DNA of 64,000 bases from Oscillospiraceae bacterium (lineage in GTDB: Bacteria; Bacillota; Clostridia; Saccharofermentanales; Saccharofermentanaceae), in assembly GCA_015069205.1 (NCBI GenBank), contig SVIZ01000006.1, forward strand, positions 124,001 to 188,000, written 5' to 3'. The first letter of the stretch is position 1. Every line of letters begins with the position of its first letter. A program made the position numbers and the translations under genes. This document shows positions 42,609-52,211 of this stretch, piece after piece. Under the pieces are notes generated by a model. It made no database searches and was not told the DNA's origin. It saw only the letters and a list, made by a program, of their open reading frames with translations.

Positions 42609-45584
42609 TCAATGGAGGAATTCGAAACTCAAAAGTGAAGGATTGCCCATTCCCTTGAATGTGAGATACAGGGGATATACACCATCCGGTATAGTGAATT
42701 CGGCTTTGTTGTCGGTCCATGCCGTGCAGAAGTCAACGCCGATCGTACCTAATACTTCACCGTCAATTGAGGTCCTTATCTCAAACTCACCTTTGCCGTA
42801 ACCTCTGGTGGTGATCCTTAACCCCTTTACACCTTTGAGATCGAAATACTTGAATCCTACCGTCGTATTCTCATAGATGTCTCTGATATAGGAAGGATCT
42901 TTTTCGCCGTCCTGGTGATCTTTTGTGATGTTTGCTTCGTGGAGCTCTCCGACATACATCTCCTCTTTATCGTTGAAGATGTTGCATGCGATCTGCGAAG
43001 AGTATTCTTCTGTGTCACGGAGCGGGCCGCCGTTAAGGCCGCATGATGTGATCTCGACCTGGGCAATCTGTCCGTTCTCATCAAATGAGATCTTCTCTGC
43101 GCATCCCTGACGTGAATACCATGAGTTGTTCGTCTGTCTGTGATAGAAGATATACCAGTCGTCACCAATCTGAACGATGCTTCCGTGATTGTTTGCACCG
43201 AATGCAGCAGGCTTTTGTGCGGGCTTATAAGAATCGATTCCGATATCGCAGTTGCTTACGATGACTCCGCCGTACTTGAATGGTCCGAGCGGATTATCGG
43301 AATAACCGTAGCAGAGTTCGTGCATCACCTGTGAAGAATAGATGAGGTAGAAGATACCATTTCTTTCTCTTATGGAAGGAGCTTCGAAGAACGCGTGACC
43401 TTCGTATTCCGTTCCCTTGCTGTGCTGTGTTGAAGGGATAACAAATTCAGGTGCTCGTTTGATCGTAAGCATGTCCTTATCAAGAACGGTTACCATGCAT
43501 CCATGACGTGAAGCATCACCCTGACCGCAGAATCCGGTGTACATATATGTCGTGTCACCAATGGTGATGACGCCCGGATCGAACTGCTGTTCGTCTCCTT
43601 CCTTTCTGCCAAGGACAGTGCCGTCTTCGTAGTGGACATTTCCTATGAATTCGAACTTGCCTGAAGGTGAATCCGATACGGCAACTGAGATAACGCAGTC
43701 ATTATCCAGTGCATAGAACAGATAGTATCTGCCGTCAGGTCCGACTGTCATGTCAGGTGCATAAAGGCATCCTCTGTTATCTGCATTATGGGGATCATCA
43801 GTTCTCTTGAAGATAACGCCTTCATAAGTCCAGTTGCCGAGATCATCGACAGGTGCTGACCAGGTAACATAATCTCCAAGACAGAATGCGTAGCCGTTGA
43901 AGAAGTCGTGTGAACCGTAAACATATACTCTGTTGTTGAATACATAAGGCTCACCGTCAGGAATGTATTCCCAGTTGGGAAGGTAAGGGTTGAATGCCTG
44001 CTTTTTCGGAACTTCATAAAGAGCTACCTTAGGTCCTTCTGCCTCAGCTTTGATCTCAGCGGCTTCCCCGACAGTAGCTTCTGCGATGTGCTCGGTCATG
44101 AAGGTATAGAAATCAGATTCGGGAGAATCTTCCTGGACGGTTGTCTTCGCACCGTCTCTTGTGAAGTGCATCTCGTTCTTGAAATCAGGTGTGAAAGGTT
44201 TCCACAAAGGCAGAGCCGTACCGTCGACATCCTTTCCGTTCGGATCGCCGTTCTTAATGAAGTTGACGAAATACGTGCTCATCTGTCTTGCGATGTCGAA
44301 GTGCCTTCCGGTCACGGGTCTCCAGCACTTGCCGAGGTTATCGAAGAAGAACCACAGATCTACGGAGTGGAATGTGCCCGGATTGTCGTCGCCCGGGATA
44401 TCGGGTTCGAAGCAGTAGTAATAACCCGGCTTGTCGTTATGTGCAAACGCAGCTTTGACGGCGCATTCGATTGCACGGAGCGTTGCGTACTGGTTGCCGT
44501 TGTTTTTCTGTGCTTCTGGGAATGAGAGGAATTTCTCAGTCTTGGAGCCGAATATCTCTCTTGCCTTGGCTTCGAACTCTTCCTTTGAACCGGCGAAGAT
44601 AGAACTGGGGAATTCATCGTAGGTGTTGCCCGACATGAGCGGAACGTGTGCATGCTTTCCTTCAAGGAACAGCTTGTAAGGTTCATCGTCCATGAAGACG
44701 TTGTCTATCATGGGCGTGAAGAAGTAGCTCTCTGCTTCCCTGAATTTTGAAGCATTGTCACGGATGAATGAAGCATCGAGTTTTCTTGCTTCTTCCAATG
44801 TCTTTACACCGAGCTGCTCGAAAAACTTTACACCGTATGAACATGCATCATCGGCAGTCCTGGGGATCATTACAAAGTCTTTAATGTAAGGGAATGAAAT
44901 GATCCCCGAGAGGATGATGGCTCTCTGATAAAGTCCGATGCTTGATTTGGCAGTCAGGTGGTTCAGAACGCTTCCTCCGCCTGCAGACTGGCCTGCGATC
45001 GTGATGTTGTCAGGATCACCACCAAATGCAGCGATGTTTCTTATTACCCATTTAAGTCCTGCCTGCTGGTCCAGAAGACCGAAGTTTGCAGGTGCTTCAG
45101 GAGACTCTTGGAAAAGCTCGGGGTGGGCAAGGAAACCGAATGCGCCGAGTCTGTAGTTTACTGATACGACAACGATGCCTTTCTTTGCGAGGTTCTCACC
45201 GTTGAACTCCATCTCTGCGGTATATCCCCACTGGAATCCGCCGCCGAAGAACCATACGAGCACCGGAAGCTTTTCATCGGCGCTCCTGGCATTTGTCCAG
45301 ACATTCAGATAGAGGCAGTCTTCATTGATCTCGATATCCGGATCAACATGCCACTCTCTGCAGTAGATGTCTGTTCCGATACCCGGCTGGTCCTGCATGG
45401 AGATCGGCGCGAATTTATATGCGTCGTAGATGCCGTCCCAATCCTTACAGGGCTGGGGAGCCTTCCAGCGGTTGCTGCCTACAGGCGGCTGGGCAAAAGG
45501 GATTCCTTTAAAAACTGAGATTCTTGTGTTGTTTCCGGGAAGACCTCTAACGAGTCCGTTCTCGGTTTTTACTATCTTTAACAT
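42609..45584 (-). CDS. Carboxylesterase-glycoside hydrolase family 43 fusion protein
   Basis: The 991-residue protein joins two enzymes. Residues 1 to about 500 are a type B carboxylesterase: FKGIPFAQPPVG, EDCLYLNVW, the oxyanion loop VWFFGGGFQWG and the serine elbow IAGQSAGGGSV (Ser about 201). Residues of about 540-850 are a five-bladed GH43 propeller (PDGEPYVFNNRVYVYGSHD, CLYAPDMTVGPDGRYYLFYA, GHAFFEAPSIRERNGIFYLIYS), and the last 140 resemble a CBM6-like beta-sandwich. There is no signal peptide, so it should act in the cytosol on imported, acylated xylo- or arabino-oligosaccharides. It is divergent from a YesMN pair and a sugar importer. The carbohydrate specificity is inferred. Confidence 0.88.
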   Translation of the reverse strand: MLKIVKTENGLVRGLPGNNTRISVFKGIPFAQPPVGSNRWKAPQPCKDWDGIYDAYKFAPISMQDQPGIGTDIYCREWHVDPDIEINEDCLYLNVWTNARSADEKLPVLVWFFGGGFQWGYTAEMEFNGENLAKKGIVVVSVNYRLGAFGFLAHPELFQESPEAPANFGLLDQQAGLKWVIRNIAAFGGDPDNITIAGQSAGGGSVLNHLTAKSSIGLYQRAIILSGIISFPYIKDFVMIPRTADDACSYGVKFFEQLGVKTLEEARKLDASFIRDNASKFREAESYFFTPMIDNVFMDDEPYKLFLEGKHAHVPLMSGNTYDEFPSSIFAGSKEEFEAKAREIFGSKTEKFLSFPEAQKNNGNQYATLRAIECAVKAAFAHNDKPGYYYCFEPDIPGDDNPGTFHSVDLWFFFDNLGKCWRPVTGRHFDIARQMSTYFVNFIKNGDPNGKDVDGTALPLWKPFTPDFKNEMHFTRDGAKTTVQEDSPESDFYTFMTEHIAEATVGEAAEIKAEAEGPKVALYEVPKKQAFNPYLPNWEYIPDGEPYVFNNRVYVYGSHDFFNGYAFCLGDYVTWSAPVDDLGNWTYEGVIFKRTDDPHNADNRGCLYAPDMTVGPDGRYYLFYALDNDCVISVAVSDSPSGKFEFIGNVHYEDGTVLGRKEGDEQQFDPGVITIGDTTYMYTGFCGQGDASRHGCMVTVLDKDMLTIKRAPEFVIPSTQHSKGTEYEGHAFFEAPSIRERNGIFYLIYSSQVMHELCYGYSDNPLGPFKYGGVIVSNCDIGIDSYKPAQKPAAFGANNHGSIVQIGDDWYIFYHRQTNNSWYSRQGCAEKISFDENGQIAQVEITSCGLNGGPLRDTEEYSSQIACNIFNDKEEMYVGELHEANITKDHQDGEKDPSYIRDIYENTTVGFKYFDLKGVKGLRITTRGYGKGEFEIRTSIDGEVLGTIGVDFCTAWTDNKAEFTIPDGVYPLYLTFKGMGNPSLLSFEFLH

Positions 45585-45619
45585 AGGAAACTCCTCATAA
45601 ATAATTTATAACTGTAATT

Positions 45620-45648
45620 ATGTTAGTTAAATAAACAACTGAATTCAA
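45620..45648 (-). promoter_or_regulatory. Candidate promoter of the esterase-GH43 gene
   Basis: The minus strand has TTGAAT, a 17-base spacer and TAACAT. The -10 is imperfect. Confidence 0.4.
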
Positions 45649-45704
45649 CGGGATAAATTACTGATAAGAGCAGGTATAAATCAAGCACTTTACAACGTTC
45701 AAGT

Positions 45705-45733
45705 TTGCAAAGACAAGGTGTTTTTAATAACAT
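45705..45733 (+). promoter_or_regulatory. Candidate promoter of the YesM-like gene
   Basis: TTGCAA, a 17-base spacer and TAACAT. The same unusual TAACAT -10 is seen for the divergent gene, which hints at shared control. Confidence 0.4.
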
Positions 45734-45785
45734 AGTAAAGTACGTGTAAATCATCGGATCATGTTTTCGGGGCGGGCATAAAAGA

Positions 45786-47549
45786 ATGGCTAAAGGCGAT
45801 AAGGGAAATATACTCAGCAGACTTAAGCTGAATAAAAAATTCCTTTTAATGTACATATTATGCGTTATCCTGCCGCTCGTAATTACCGACGCGATCCTTT
45901 TCAAATCTGTTTTCGATGCCGAACGCCGCAACCAGACATTCTACAGGGAAAGAGGAATAGAAGCTTATACCAATTATCTTGATGACCTTTTATCATCAGA
46001 TGCCGCAATTGCTACGGCGATCGACGTTAACGATAACCTTAATAAATTTATCAATACCGGTTACCAGATACCTTACGATTACTACAAAAGCTACGTTAAT
46101 ACGGTTTCCAATTCATTTTTCTCAACAATGTCTGATATGAACCAGAAAAGGCTCGTTATCTATTCGGATAACCAGACGATGCTGAGCGGACACTATTTCC
46201 ACAATCTCGCAGAAGCTAAACGCGAACGGTGGTATATAGACTTTATCGAAAACGGAAAGATGGAAGCCGTTTACGCATATTACGACAACGCGCCGGTTGT
46301 GCTGACCACAGATCAGGACCGTTTCATATATGTGCGAAGGATGACCAATACAAGGTCCAGCATCACAAAGATAATCACGATCGAACACAAAAAATCCTGG
46401 ATTGCAACCGAGATGAACGACATCCCGGTAAACTGCTCCATGTATGTCTGCTGTGATGACTACGTAATCTATTCGAACCAGAACATAAATGCCGATTATG
46501 ATTCCCTCTTGCAGAAGGTTAATGTAGATCCTTATGTAACTGTCGAGGAATACGAGAAGTTCGGTACTACGTTTAAGATCTATGCATTTACTGATGATGT
46601 TGCGCTGGCGTCGGTCTTAAAGAACAACCTGCCGGCACTGCTCATTATCGTTGTCTTTACGCTCCTTTTTCCGATCCTAATCATGAAGATGCTCGAGAGA
46701 TCCATCACAAGCAGAATCAGTATTCTTGAGAAGGCTTTCGGTGAAGGCGGCAACGAGATCTTCCAGCCGATCAAGGAGATCACGGGCACAGATGAGATCT
46801 CTTCACTCATGCATAACTACAACAGGATCGTTGATATCAACAACGAACTTACAAATACGATCTATAAAGATAAGCTGCGCGAACAGGAAAGTGACCTCGC
46901 CCGTAAGAACGCGGAGCTCCTTGCACTGCAGAGCCAGATCAATCCGCACTTCCTTTTTAACGCTCTCGAGAGCATAAGAATGCACAGCATTCTCAAAGGT
47001 GAGACAGAGACCGCAGAGATGGTACAAAGACTTGCCGTCATGCAGAGGCAGAACGTTGAATGGCACGAAGATGCGGTTACCATTGAAGAAGAGGAAGAGT
47101 TCATCAATGCTTATCTTCAGCTTCAGAGTTACCGTTTCGGCGACAGGATATCATTTAACGTCGACATCAGTGAAGAATGCAAGAAGATACTGATTCCCAA
47201 ACTTACTCTTGTTACCTTTGTTGAGAATGCGTGTGTTCACGGTATCGAGTCCAAATCCTCACAGGGCTGGATCTTTGTAAGGGTATATAAGAACGATGAC
47301 CAGCTTGTTATCGAAGTTGAAGATACGGGTGACGGTATGGATGAGAAGGAAGTTGAGCTTTTACAGCAGAACATGAATAATGTCACTATTGATACAATTA
47401 AGAAAGCTAAACATGTAGGCATCCTGAATGCCTGTCTCAGAATAAAGATGATGTTTAAAGATCAGGCGAAGTTTACGATAGAGAGTGAGAAGGGTATCGG
47501 AATGAGCGTAATCATCATGATACCTTCAGATATGATCACAACAGCTTAA
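45786..47549 (+). CDS. YesM-type sensor histidine kinase
   Basis: The 587-residue kinase has a membrane helix at about 18-40, a large extracellular sensor (about 41-280), a second helix (about 283-305), a HAMP region and the His_kinase domain with the histidine in SQINPHFLFNALESIRMHSIL, then a HATPase domain (VENACVHGIESKS, EVEDTGDGMDEKE). This class senses carbohydrates or peptides outside the cell and pairs with AraC-type regulators. The regulator gene begins 13 bases after it. The N-terminal start at 45786 has no strong ribosome binding site, only GGGGCGGGC upstream. Confidence 0.92.
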   Translation: MAKGDKGNILSRLKLNKKFLLMYILCVILPLVITDAILFKSVFDAERRNQTFYRERGIEAYTNYLDDLLSSDAAIATAIDVNDNLNKFINTGYQIPYDYYKSYVNTVSNSFFSTMSDMNQKRLVIYSDNQTMLSGHYFHNLAEAKRERWYIDFIENGKMEAVYAYYDNAPVVLTTDQDRFIYVRRMTNTRSSITKIITIEHKKSWIATEMNDIPVNCSMYVCCDDYVIYSNQNINADYDSLLQKVNVDPYVTVEEYEKFGTTFKIYAFTDDVALASVLKNNLPALLIIVVFTLLFPILIMKMLERSITSRISILEKAFGEGGNEIFQPIKEITGTDEISSLMHNYNRIVDINNELTNTIYKDKLREQESDLARKNAELLALQSQINPHFLFNALESIRMHSILKGETETAEMVQRLAVMQRQNVEWHEDAVTIEEEEEFINAYLQLQSYRFGDRISFNVDISEECKKILIPKLTLVTFVENACVHGIESKSSQGWIFVRVYKNDDQLVIEVEDTGDGMDEKEVELLQQNMNNVTIDTIKKAKHVGILNACLRIKMMFKDQAKFTIESEKGIGMSVIIMIPSDMITTA

Positions 47550-47562
47550 ACCGGGGTGGATT

Positions 47563-49161
47563 ATGCTTAAAGTAATACTTGTTGACGACGAACCTTATAT
47601 CCTTCAGGGCCTTCAGGTCCTGATCGACTGGGAGAGCGGCGGTTTTGAGATCGCAAAACTCTGCTCCAATGGTAAGGAAGCATTGAAGTATCTTAAAGAA
47701 AACGATGTCGATCTCGTTATCTCCGATATCAAAATGCCGGAGATGTCAGGACTTGAACTTCTTGAGACGGTCAAGAAGGAGAAGATCTCAAATGCCGAGT
47801 TCGTACTGCTCACAGGTTATGATGATTTCGCATATACGCAGAAGGCGATAAGAAACGGATGTCTCGATTACATCTTAAAGCCGGTTGAAGAAGAGGAACT
47901 TATTTCTGTCTTAAGAAAAGTTACCAACATCAACAAAGAGTCGATCATCCTGAGAAAAGACAGGGAGAAGATGGAGGATGCATATCTCGCAAGGGTCATC
48001 AGACATCTCATAAGAGGCAAATTCAATGACGAGGACATAGATTATGCCAACAAGCATCTCCAGCTTCTTGGCAATATGAGATTTATTTATATTGAGCTTG
48101 TCCACAGCGAGATCGAAGATGAAGATAGTGATTCGGACGAGTATGACATGAATGCCGCCCAGAAGCAGCTCTTCAATGCGTGCAAAGAAGTCCTCAAGGA
48201 ATATGCAAACCATTTTACGCTCGATATCTCGTTCGATGAGGATAACTACAATGTGGGTTTCCTTTTTTGCGATAACATGGCTGCCCTCCGTGACACCAGC
48301 GAAAAGGAATTCCTTGAAGTTTTCGTCAAAAAGATCGAGACAATGATCATTAATCCGATCAGGATGTTCTGCGGTGAGGCGGTACCTGATATTTCATCTC
48401 TTTCCAAATCGTTTGATTCATGCAGGAGACTTAAGAGTATTTCCGGATTCCATAATAAAAAGAAGATCTATTTCTATGAGGATACCCAGACCGGACATGC
48501 AAGTATCGTCCTGTGTAAAAATACCATCGATGAGATTATAGGTTCTATTATTAAAAATGACACACAGATGATAGAACAGGGTATCGATAAGCTTCACGAG
48601 GAACTCCATGGCAAGGAAGGAACCAACAGGGCGTTCGACCTTAATATCAACTATCTTCTTTTCCAATTGATACATCTCGCGAGCGAGCTCGATGATTCGG
48701 TCAACCAGGAAGAGATCATCCAGTATATTTCTGAACAGACATCGGAAGGCGTGTTCGTCAGAGGCAGCCACCAGCACCTTAAAAAGTTTGCTTTGGAGTA
48801 TGCCGCATACCTGTCAGAACTCCGGAAGAGCATCTCTCACGGAATCCTTGCATCTGTAGAAGCGGAAGTAAGAGAGAATTACGCCGACAACATCAGCCTT
48901 AAGTCTTTAGGTGATAAGTATCACATCAACAGTTCTTATCTCGGACAGGTCTTCAGCAAGAAGTACGGAATGTCCTTTAAGAACTACCTGACAAATTACA
49001 GGATCAAGGAAGCCGCCAGGCAGATCATCAATACGGACAAGAAGATAAACCGTATTGCAGAAGACGTCGGATACAAGGACAGCGACTACTTTATCCGCAA
49101 ATTTATTGAGATCATGGGGTGTACCCCGTCAAAGTACAGAAAGACAAACAGAGAATCCTGA
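47563..49161 (+). CDS. YesN-type response regulator with AraC DNA-binding domain
   Basis: The 532-residue regulator has a receiver domain at 1-120 (VILVDDEPYILQGL, Asp in LVISDIKMPEMSG, Lys in LDYILKPVEEEEL), a long middle region, and a C-terminal AraC helix-turn-helix pair (SLKSLGDKYHINSSYLGQVFSKKYGMSFKNYL and NRIAEDVGYKDSDYFIRKF). It would activate the sugar-import genes that follow, and perhaps the divergent esterase-GH43 gene. Confidence 0.93.
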   Translation: MLKVILVDDEPYILQGLQVLIDWESGGFEIAKLCSNGKEALKYLKENDVDLVISDIKMPEMSGLELLETVKKEKISNAEFVLLTGYDDFAYTQKAIRNGCLDYILKPVEEEELISVLRKVTNINKESIILRKDREKMEDAYLARVIRHLIRGKFNDEDIDYANKHLQLLGNMRFIYIELVHSEIEDEDSDSDEYDMNAAQKQLFNACKEVLKEYANHFTLDISFDEDNYNVGFLFCDNMAALRDTSEKEFLEVFVKKIETMIINPIRMFCGEAVPDISSLSKSFDSCRRLKSISGFHNKKKIYFYEDTQTGHASIVLCKNTIDEIIGSIIKNDTQMIEQGIDKLHEELHGKEGTNRAFDLNINYLLFQLIHLASELDDSVNQEEIIQYISEQTSEGVFVRGSHQHLKKFALEYAAYLSELRKSISHGILASVEAEVRENYADNISLKSLGDKYHINSSYLGQVFSKKYGMSFKNYLTNYRIKEAARQIINTDKKINRIAEDVGYKDSDYFIRKFIEIMGCTPSKYRKTNRES

Positions 49162-49167
49162 TAAAAA

Positions 49168-49199
49168 GCCGGTCTGCCAAGTGCAGACCGCTTCTTTTT
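49168..49199 (+). terminator. Terminator after the YesN-like gene
   Basis: CGGTCTGC-CAAGT-GCAGACCG forms a perfect 8-bp stem followed by CTTCTTTTT. Confidence 0.82.
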
Positions 49200-49299
49200 G
49201 TGCATATTGCACTAATACGGCTTCGTTTATTTGTATATTGATGTGGAAAACAATGCATTTTTATAGAGTTTATCAGTATTTTAGTTTGAGTTTCTCGGG

Positions 49300-49328
49300 T
49301 TGTGGCAAATATGGGGCAAACATATAAT
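49300..49328 (+). promoter_or_regulatory. Promoter of the solute-binding protein gene
   Basis: TATAAT (49323-49328) has TTGTGG 17 bases upstream. The leader is about 50 bases with a GGGAGG ribosome binding site. A weak -35 fits activation by the YesN-like regulator. Confidence 0.5.
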
Positions 49329-49383
49329 TTAGGTGCTAAATACTCGTTTTAATTAGCGAGAATCTATTTCGGGAGGTCTAGTA

Positions 49384-51141
49384 ATGAAGACTAAGAAAAT
49401 CGTTTCATTGATCTTAGCATCAATGCTGGCGGTATCATCTTTTGCTGCATGCTCAACCAAGCCCACTGACACACAGACAAGTGGCACAGGCGAGCCTGCT
49501 CAGACAGGTGATGGAAAAGAAATCGTTGACTTCACAATGTTTGCTGCTATGGCAGGCAAAGAGAAGAACGACGGTAACGACATCATGGAGCTCATTGCTG
49601 AGAAGACAGGTGTACGTGTTAAGGAAACATGGCTCACAGGTCAGGACGCAGGCGAAGCTATCGGCTCCATCATTGCTTCAGGTAAGTTGCCTGATCTCAT
49701 TGATGGTGGTGACGGTTCCGTTACACTCTATCAGAACGGTTTGCTTGTAGCTTGGGATGATTATCTTGAAAAGTATCCTAACCTCAAGGAAATGTACACA
49801 GACGAAGAGTGGGATAAGTTCCGTATGGACGATGGCCACATTTATTGGGCAAACGTTTTCGGAAACTCTTATGACCACAACACAGCAACAGGCCACAACG
49901 GTGAGGCTTTCTGGATTCAGGTTCGTGTTCTTGAATGGGCTAACTATCCTAAGATCCAGACTCTTGACGAGTACTTCAAGCTCCTCGAGGACTATGCAGC
50001 TGCTAACCCGGAACTTCCGGATGGAACACCTGTAATTCCTTATACATGCCTCTGCGAAGACTGGAAGTATTACTGCCTTGAGAACGCTCCTATGTTCCTC
50101 GATGGTTATCCGAACGATGGTTGCTGCATCGTTAATATCGACGCTGGTATGGACAACCCGAAGGTTGTTGACTACAACACAACAGACACAGCTAAGATGT
50201 ATTTCAAGAAGTTGAACGAAGAGTACGCTAAGGGCGCTATCGATCCTGACTTCGCTACACAGACATACGACGAGTATATTGCTAAGCTTTCTACAGGTCG
50301 TGTACTTGGTCTCTGCGATCAGTATTGGGATTTCGCTTACAACATCATGGGACCCTTCGCTTCACCCCTCGAAGCAACTGATGGTACAACATTCCGTCTC
50401 GATGAACTCGGATGCGACTATGTACCTCTCGGACTTACAGCTAAGCCCGGCATGTCACAGCAGTGGCACTCTTACGATGACGAGCTCAACCAGTCTTCCG
50501 GCTGCGCAGTTACAACATCCTGCAAGGATCCTGATCTCGCATTCGCATTCTTGAGCGCACTCCTCGATCAGGACATCCACGATCTCCGTTTCTGGGGTAT
50601 CGAAGGTGTTGACTACCTCGTTGACGATCAGGGTCTCTACTACAGAACAGAAGAGATGAGAGAGAACTGGAAGAGCGACAGCTACAAGGCTAAGCACACA
50701 TGCGAATACTCATACTGCCCTCAGTGGATGGGTATGAGCAAGGACGGCATCAACAGAATGCAGCCTGCTGAGCAGCCTTCAGAGTTCTACGAAGGTCTCG
50801 CTGAACCTCTTAAGAAGTGCTTCGCAGCTTACGGCGCTCAGACATACTCCGAGTTCCTCGGTTCTGAGATTGTTGTAAATGCTCCTTGGTATCCTCTCTG
50901 GTCATGGTCTAACAACATCAGCTCTGACACTCCCGGCGGAATCGCTTGGAAGAGAATGGGCGAAGTTAAGCACCTCTGGCTCCCTACAGTCGTTATGTCT
51001 AGCGACTTCGAGTCTGATTGGGCTTCTTACCAGGCAGCTTACGCTGAATGTGATCCTCAGGCATTCCTCGATGAGGCTCAGGCTGAGGTCAACAAGAGAC
51101 TTGAGACAGCTAAGTCCTATGGATGGACAGCACCTGTTTAA
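49384..51141 (+). CDS. Extracellular solute-binding lipoprotein of a sugar ABC importer (LplA-like)
   Basis: The 585-residue product has a lipoprotein signal (MKTKKIVSLILASMLAVSSF, lipobox FAAC, cysteine about residue 23), a Thr/Gly-rich linker, and a large type 1-like solute-binding domain rich in Trp and Tyr, as in carbohydrate binders. Its codon use is strongly biased, like the ribosomal genes, consistent with abundant expression. The two permease genes follow after a strong hairpin terminator. The sugar is unknown; nearby GH43/esterase suggests a xylan- or arabinan-derived oligosaccharide. Confidence 0.92.
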   Translation: MKTKKIVSLILASMLAVSSFAACSTKPTDTQTSGTGEPAQTGDGKEIVDFTMFAAMAGKEKNDGNDIMELIAEKTGVRVKETWLTGQDAGEAIGSIIASGKLPDLIDGGDGSVTLYQNGLLVAWDDYLEKYPNLKEMYTDEEWDKFRMDDGHIYWANVFGNSYDHNTATGHNGEAFWIQVRVLEWANYPKIQTLDEYFKLLEDYAAANPELPDGTPVIPYTCLCEDWKYYCLENAPMFLDGYPNDGCCIVNIDAGMDNPKVVDYNTTDTAKMYFKKLNEEYAKGAIDPDFATQTYDEYIAKLSTGRVLGLCDQYWDFAYNIMGPFASPLEATDGTTFRLDELGCDYVPLGLTAKPGMSQQWHSYDDELNQSSGCAVTTSCKDPDLAFAFLSALLDQDIHDLRFWGIEGVDYLVDDQGLYYRTEEMRENWKSDSYKAKHTCEYSYCPQWMGMSKDGINRMQPAEQPSEFYEGLAEPLKKCFAAYGAQTYSEFLGSEIVVNAPWYPLWSWSNNISSDTPGGIAWKRMGEVKHLWLPTVVMSSDFESDWASYQAAYAECDPQAFLDEAQAEVNKRLETAKSYGWTAPV

Positions 51142-51165
51142 TTCCGTCTTGAATAATTAATTGTG

Positions 51166-51206
51166 GTGGCAACCATGGCATAAACACTGTGGTTGCCACT
51201 TTTTTT
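51166..51206 (+). terminator. Intercistronic terminator/attenuator between binding protein and permeases
   Basis: GTGGCAACCA and TGGTTGCCAC form a perfect 10-bp stem with a 14-base loop, followed by seven Ts. It lies between genes that should be one operon. Confidence 0.85.
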
Positions 51207-51224
51207 CACAGGAGTGGTTAAAAA

Positions 51225-52193
51225 ATGGAAAATTCGATCGTTAAATCGAAAAGGGTTAAAGAGGTAGACATTAACAAGCCGAAGTTAACTGCCAAAGAAT
51301 TCAAAAGGCAGTGGATACTGGTGGCAATCAGTGCCGTTTATGTCATTTACGGAATTATTTTCTATTATCTGCCTCTTGCAGGTTGGATAATTGCTTTCCA
51401 GAACTTCGTATTTGCTAAGGGTATCGGCGGTTCCAAGTGGGTCGGTATCGACAAATTCAAGTTCTTGTTTAGTGATAAAACGTTCCTGATGGTTATCAGA
51501 AATACATTTGTAATGGGTGTCCTCAATCTTTTCTTCAGTACAATCGTTGCAATTGCTTTCGCTATCCTCTTGAACGAGGTCAGGAATAAGTATTTTAAGA
51601 AATCCATTCAGACGATTTCTTACATGCCTCACTTCCTTTCATGGATCATCGTTGTTGCTATCGTTCACGATGCTTTGACTTCAACAGGTATCATCAACGA
51701 CATTCTTATAAGATTAGGCATCTTAAAGGCACCTTACGCGTTCCTCGGCGATCCTAAGCTTTTCTGGGGTATCGTCACACTCTCACATCTTTGGAAAGAG
51801 ACAGGTTGGAATGCGATCATCTATCTCGCAGCTATTACATCAATCGATCCATGCCTCTATGAGTCAGCATCAATCGATGGTGCCGGACGTTTCCAGAAGA
51901 TGCGTTATGTAACTCTTCCGGGTCTCCGTCCTACTATCATGATCCTTCTCTTGATGAACATGGGTAACGTTCTTAATGCAGGATTCGAGCTCCAGTACTT
52001 GCTCGGTAACGGTCTTGTACAGAACGTTTCAAGAACGATCGACATCTACATCCTCGACTGGGCATTGGATGCACGTAATATGGACTACTCACTCGGTACC
52101 GCTGCAGGTATCTTCAAGACTGTAGTTTCAATGACATTTATCGTAGTTTCTAACTACATCGCCAAGAAAAAAGGCGATGAGCGTCTATTCTAA
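51225..52193 (+). CDS. Sugar ABC transporter permease, LplB-like
   Basis: The 322-residue permease has six membrane helices and the EAA loop ESASIDGAGRFQKMRYVTLPGLRPTI, which contacts the ATPase. The N-terminal block LPLAGWIIAFQNFVFAKGIGGSKWVGIDKFKFLF is typical of the LplB/YtcP group of CUT1 importers. It begins 84 bases after the binding protein. Confidence 0.94.
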   Translation: MENSIVKSKRVKEVDINKPKLTAKEFKRQWILVAISAVYVIYGIIFYYLPLAGWIIAFQNFVFAKGIGGSKWVGIDKFKFLFSDKTFLMVIRNTFVMGVLNLFFSTIVAIAFAILLNEVRNKYFKKSIQTISYMPHFLSWIIVVAIVHDALTSTGIINDILIRLGILKAPYAFLGDPKLFWGIVTLSHLWKETGWNAIIYLAAITSIDPCLYESASIDGAGRFQKMRYVTLPGLRPTIMILLLMNMGNVLNAGFELQYLLGNGLVQNVSRTIDIYILDWALDARNMDYSLGTAAGIFKTVVSMTFIVVSNYIAKKKGDERLF

Positions 52194-52211
52194 GGAAAGG
52201 GGGAAAGTATC

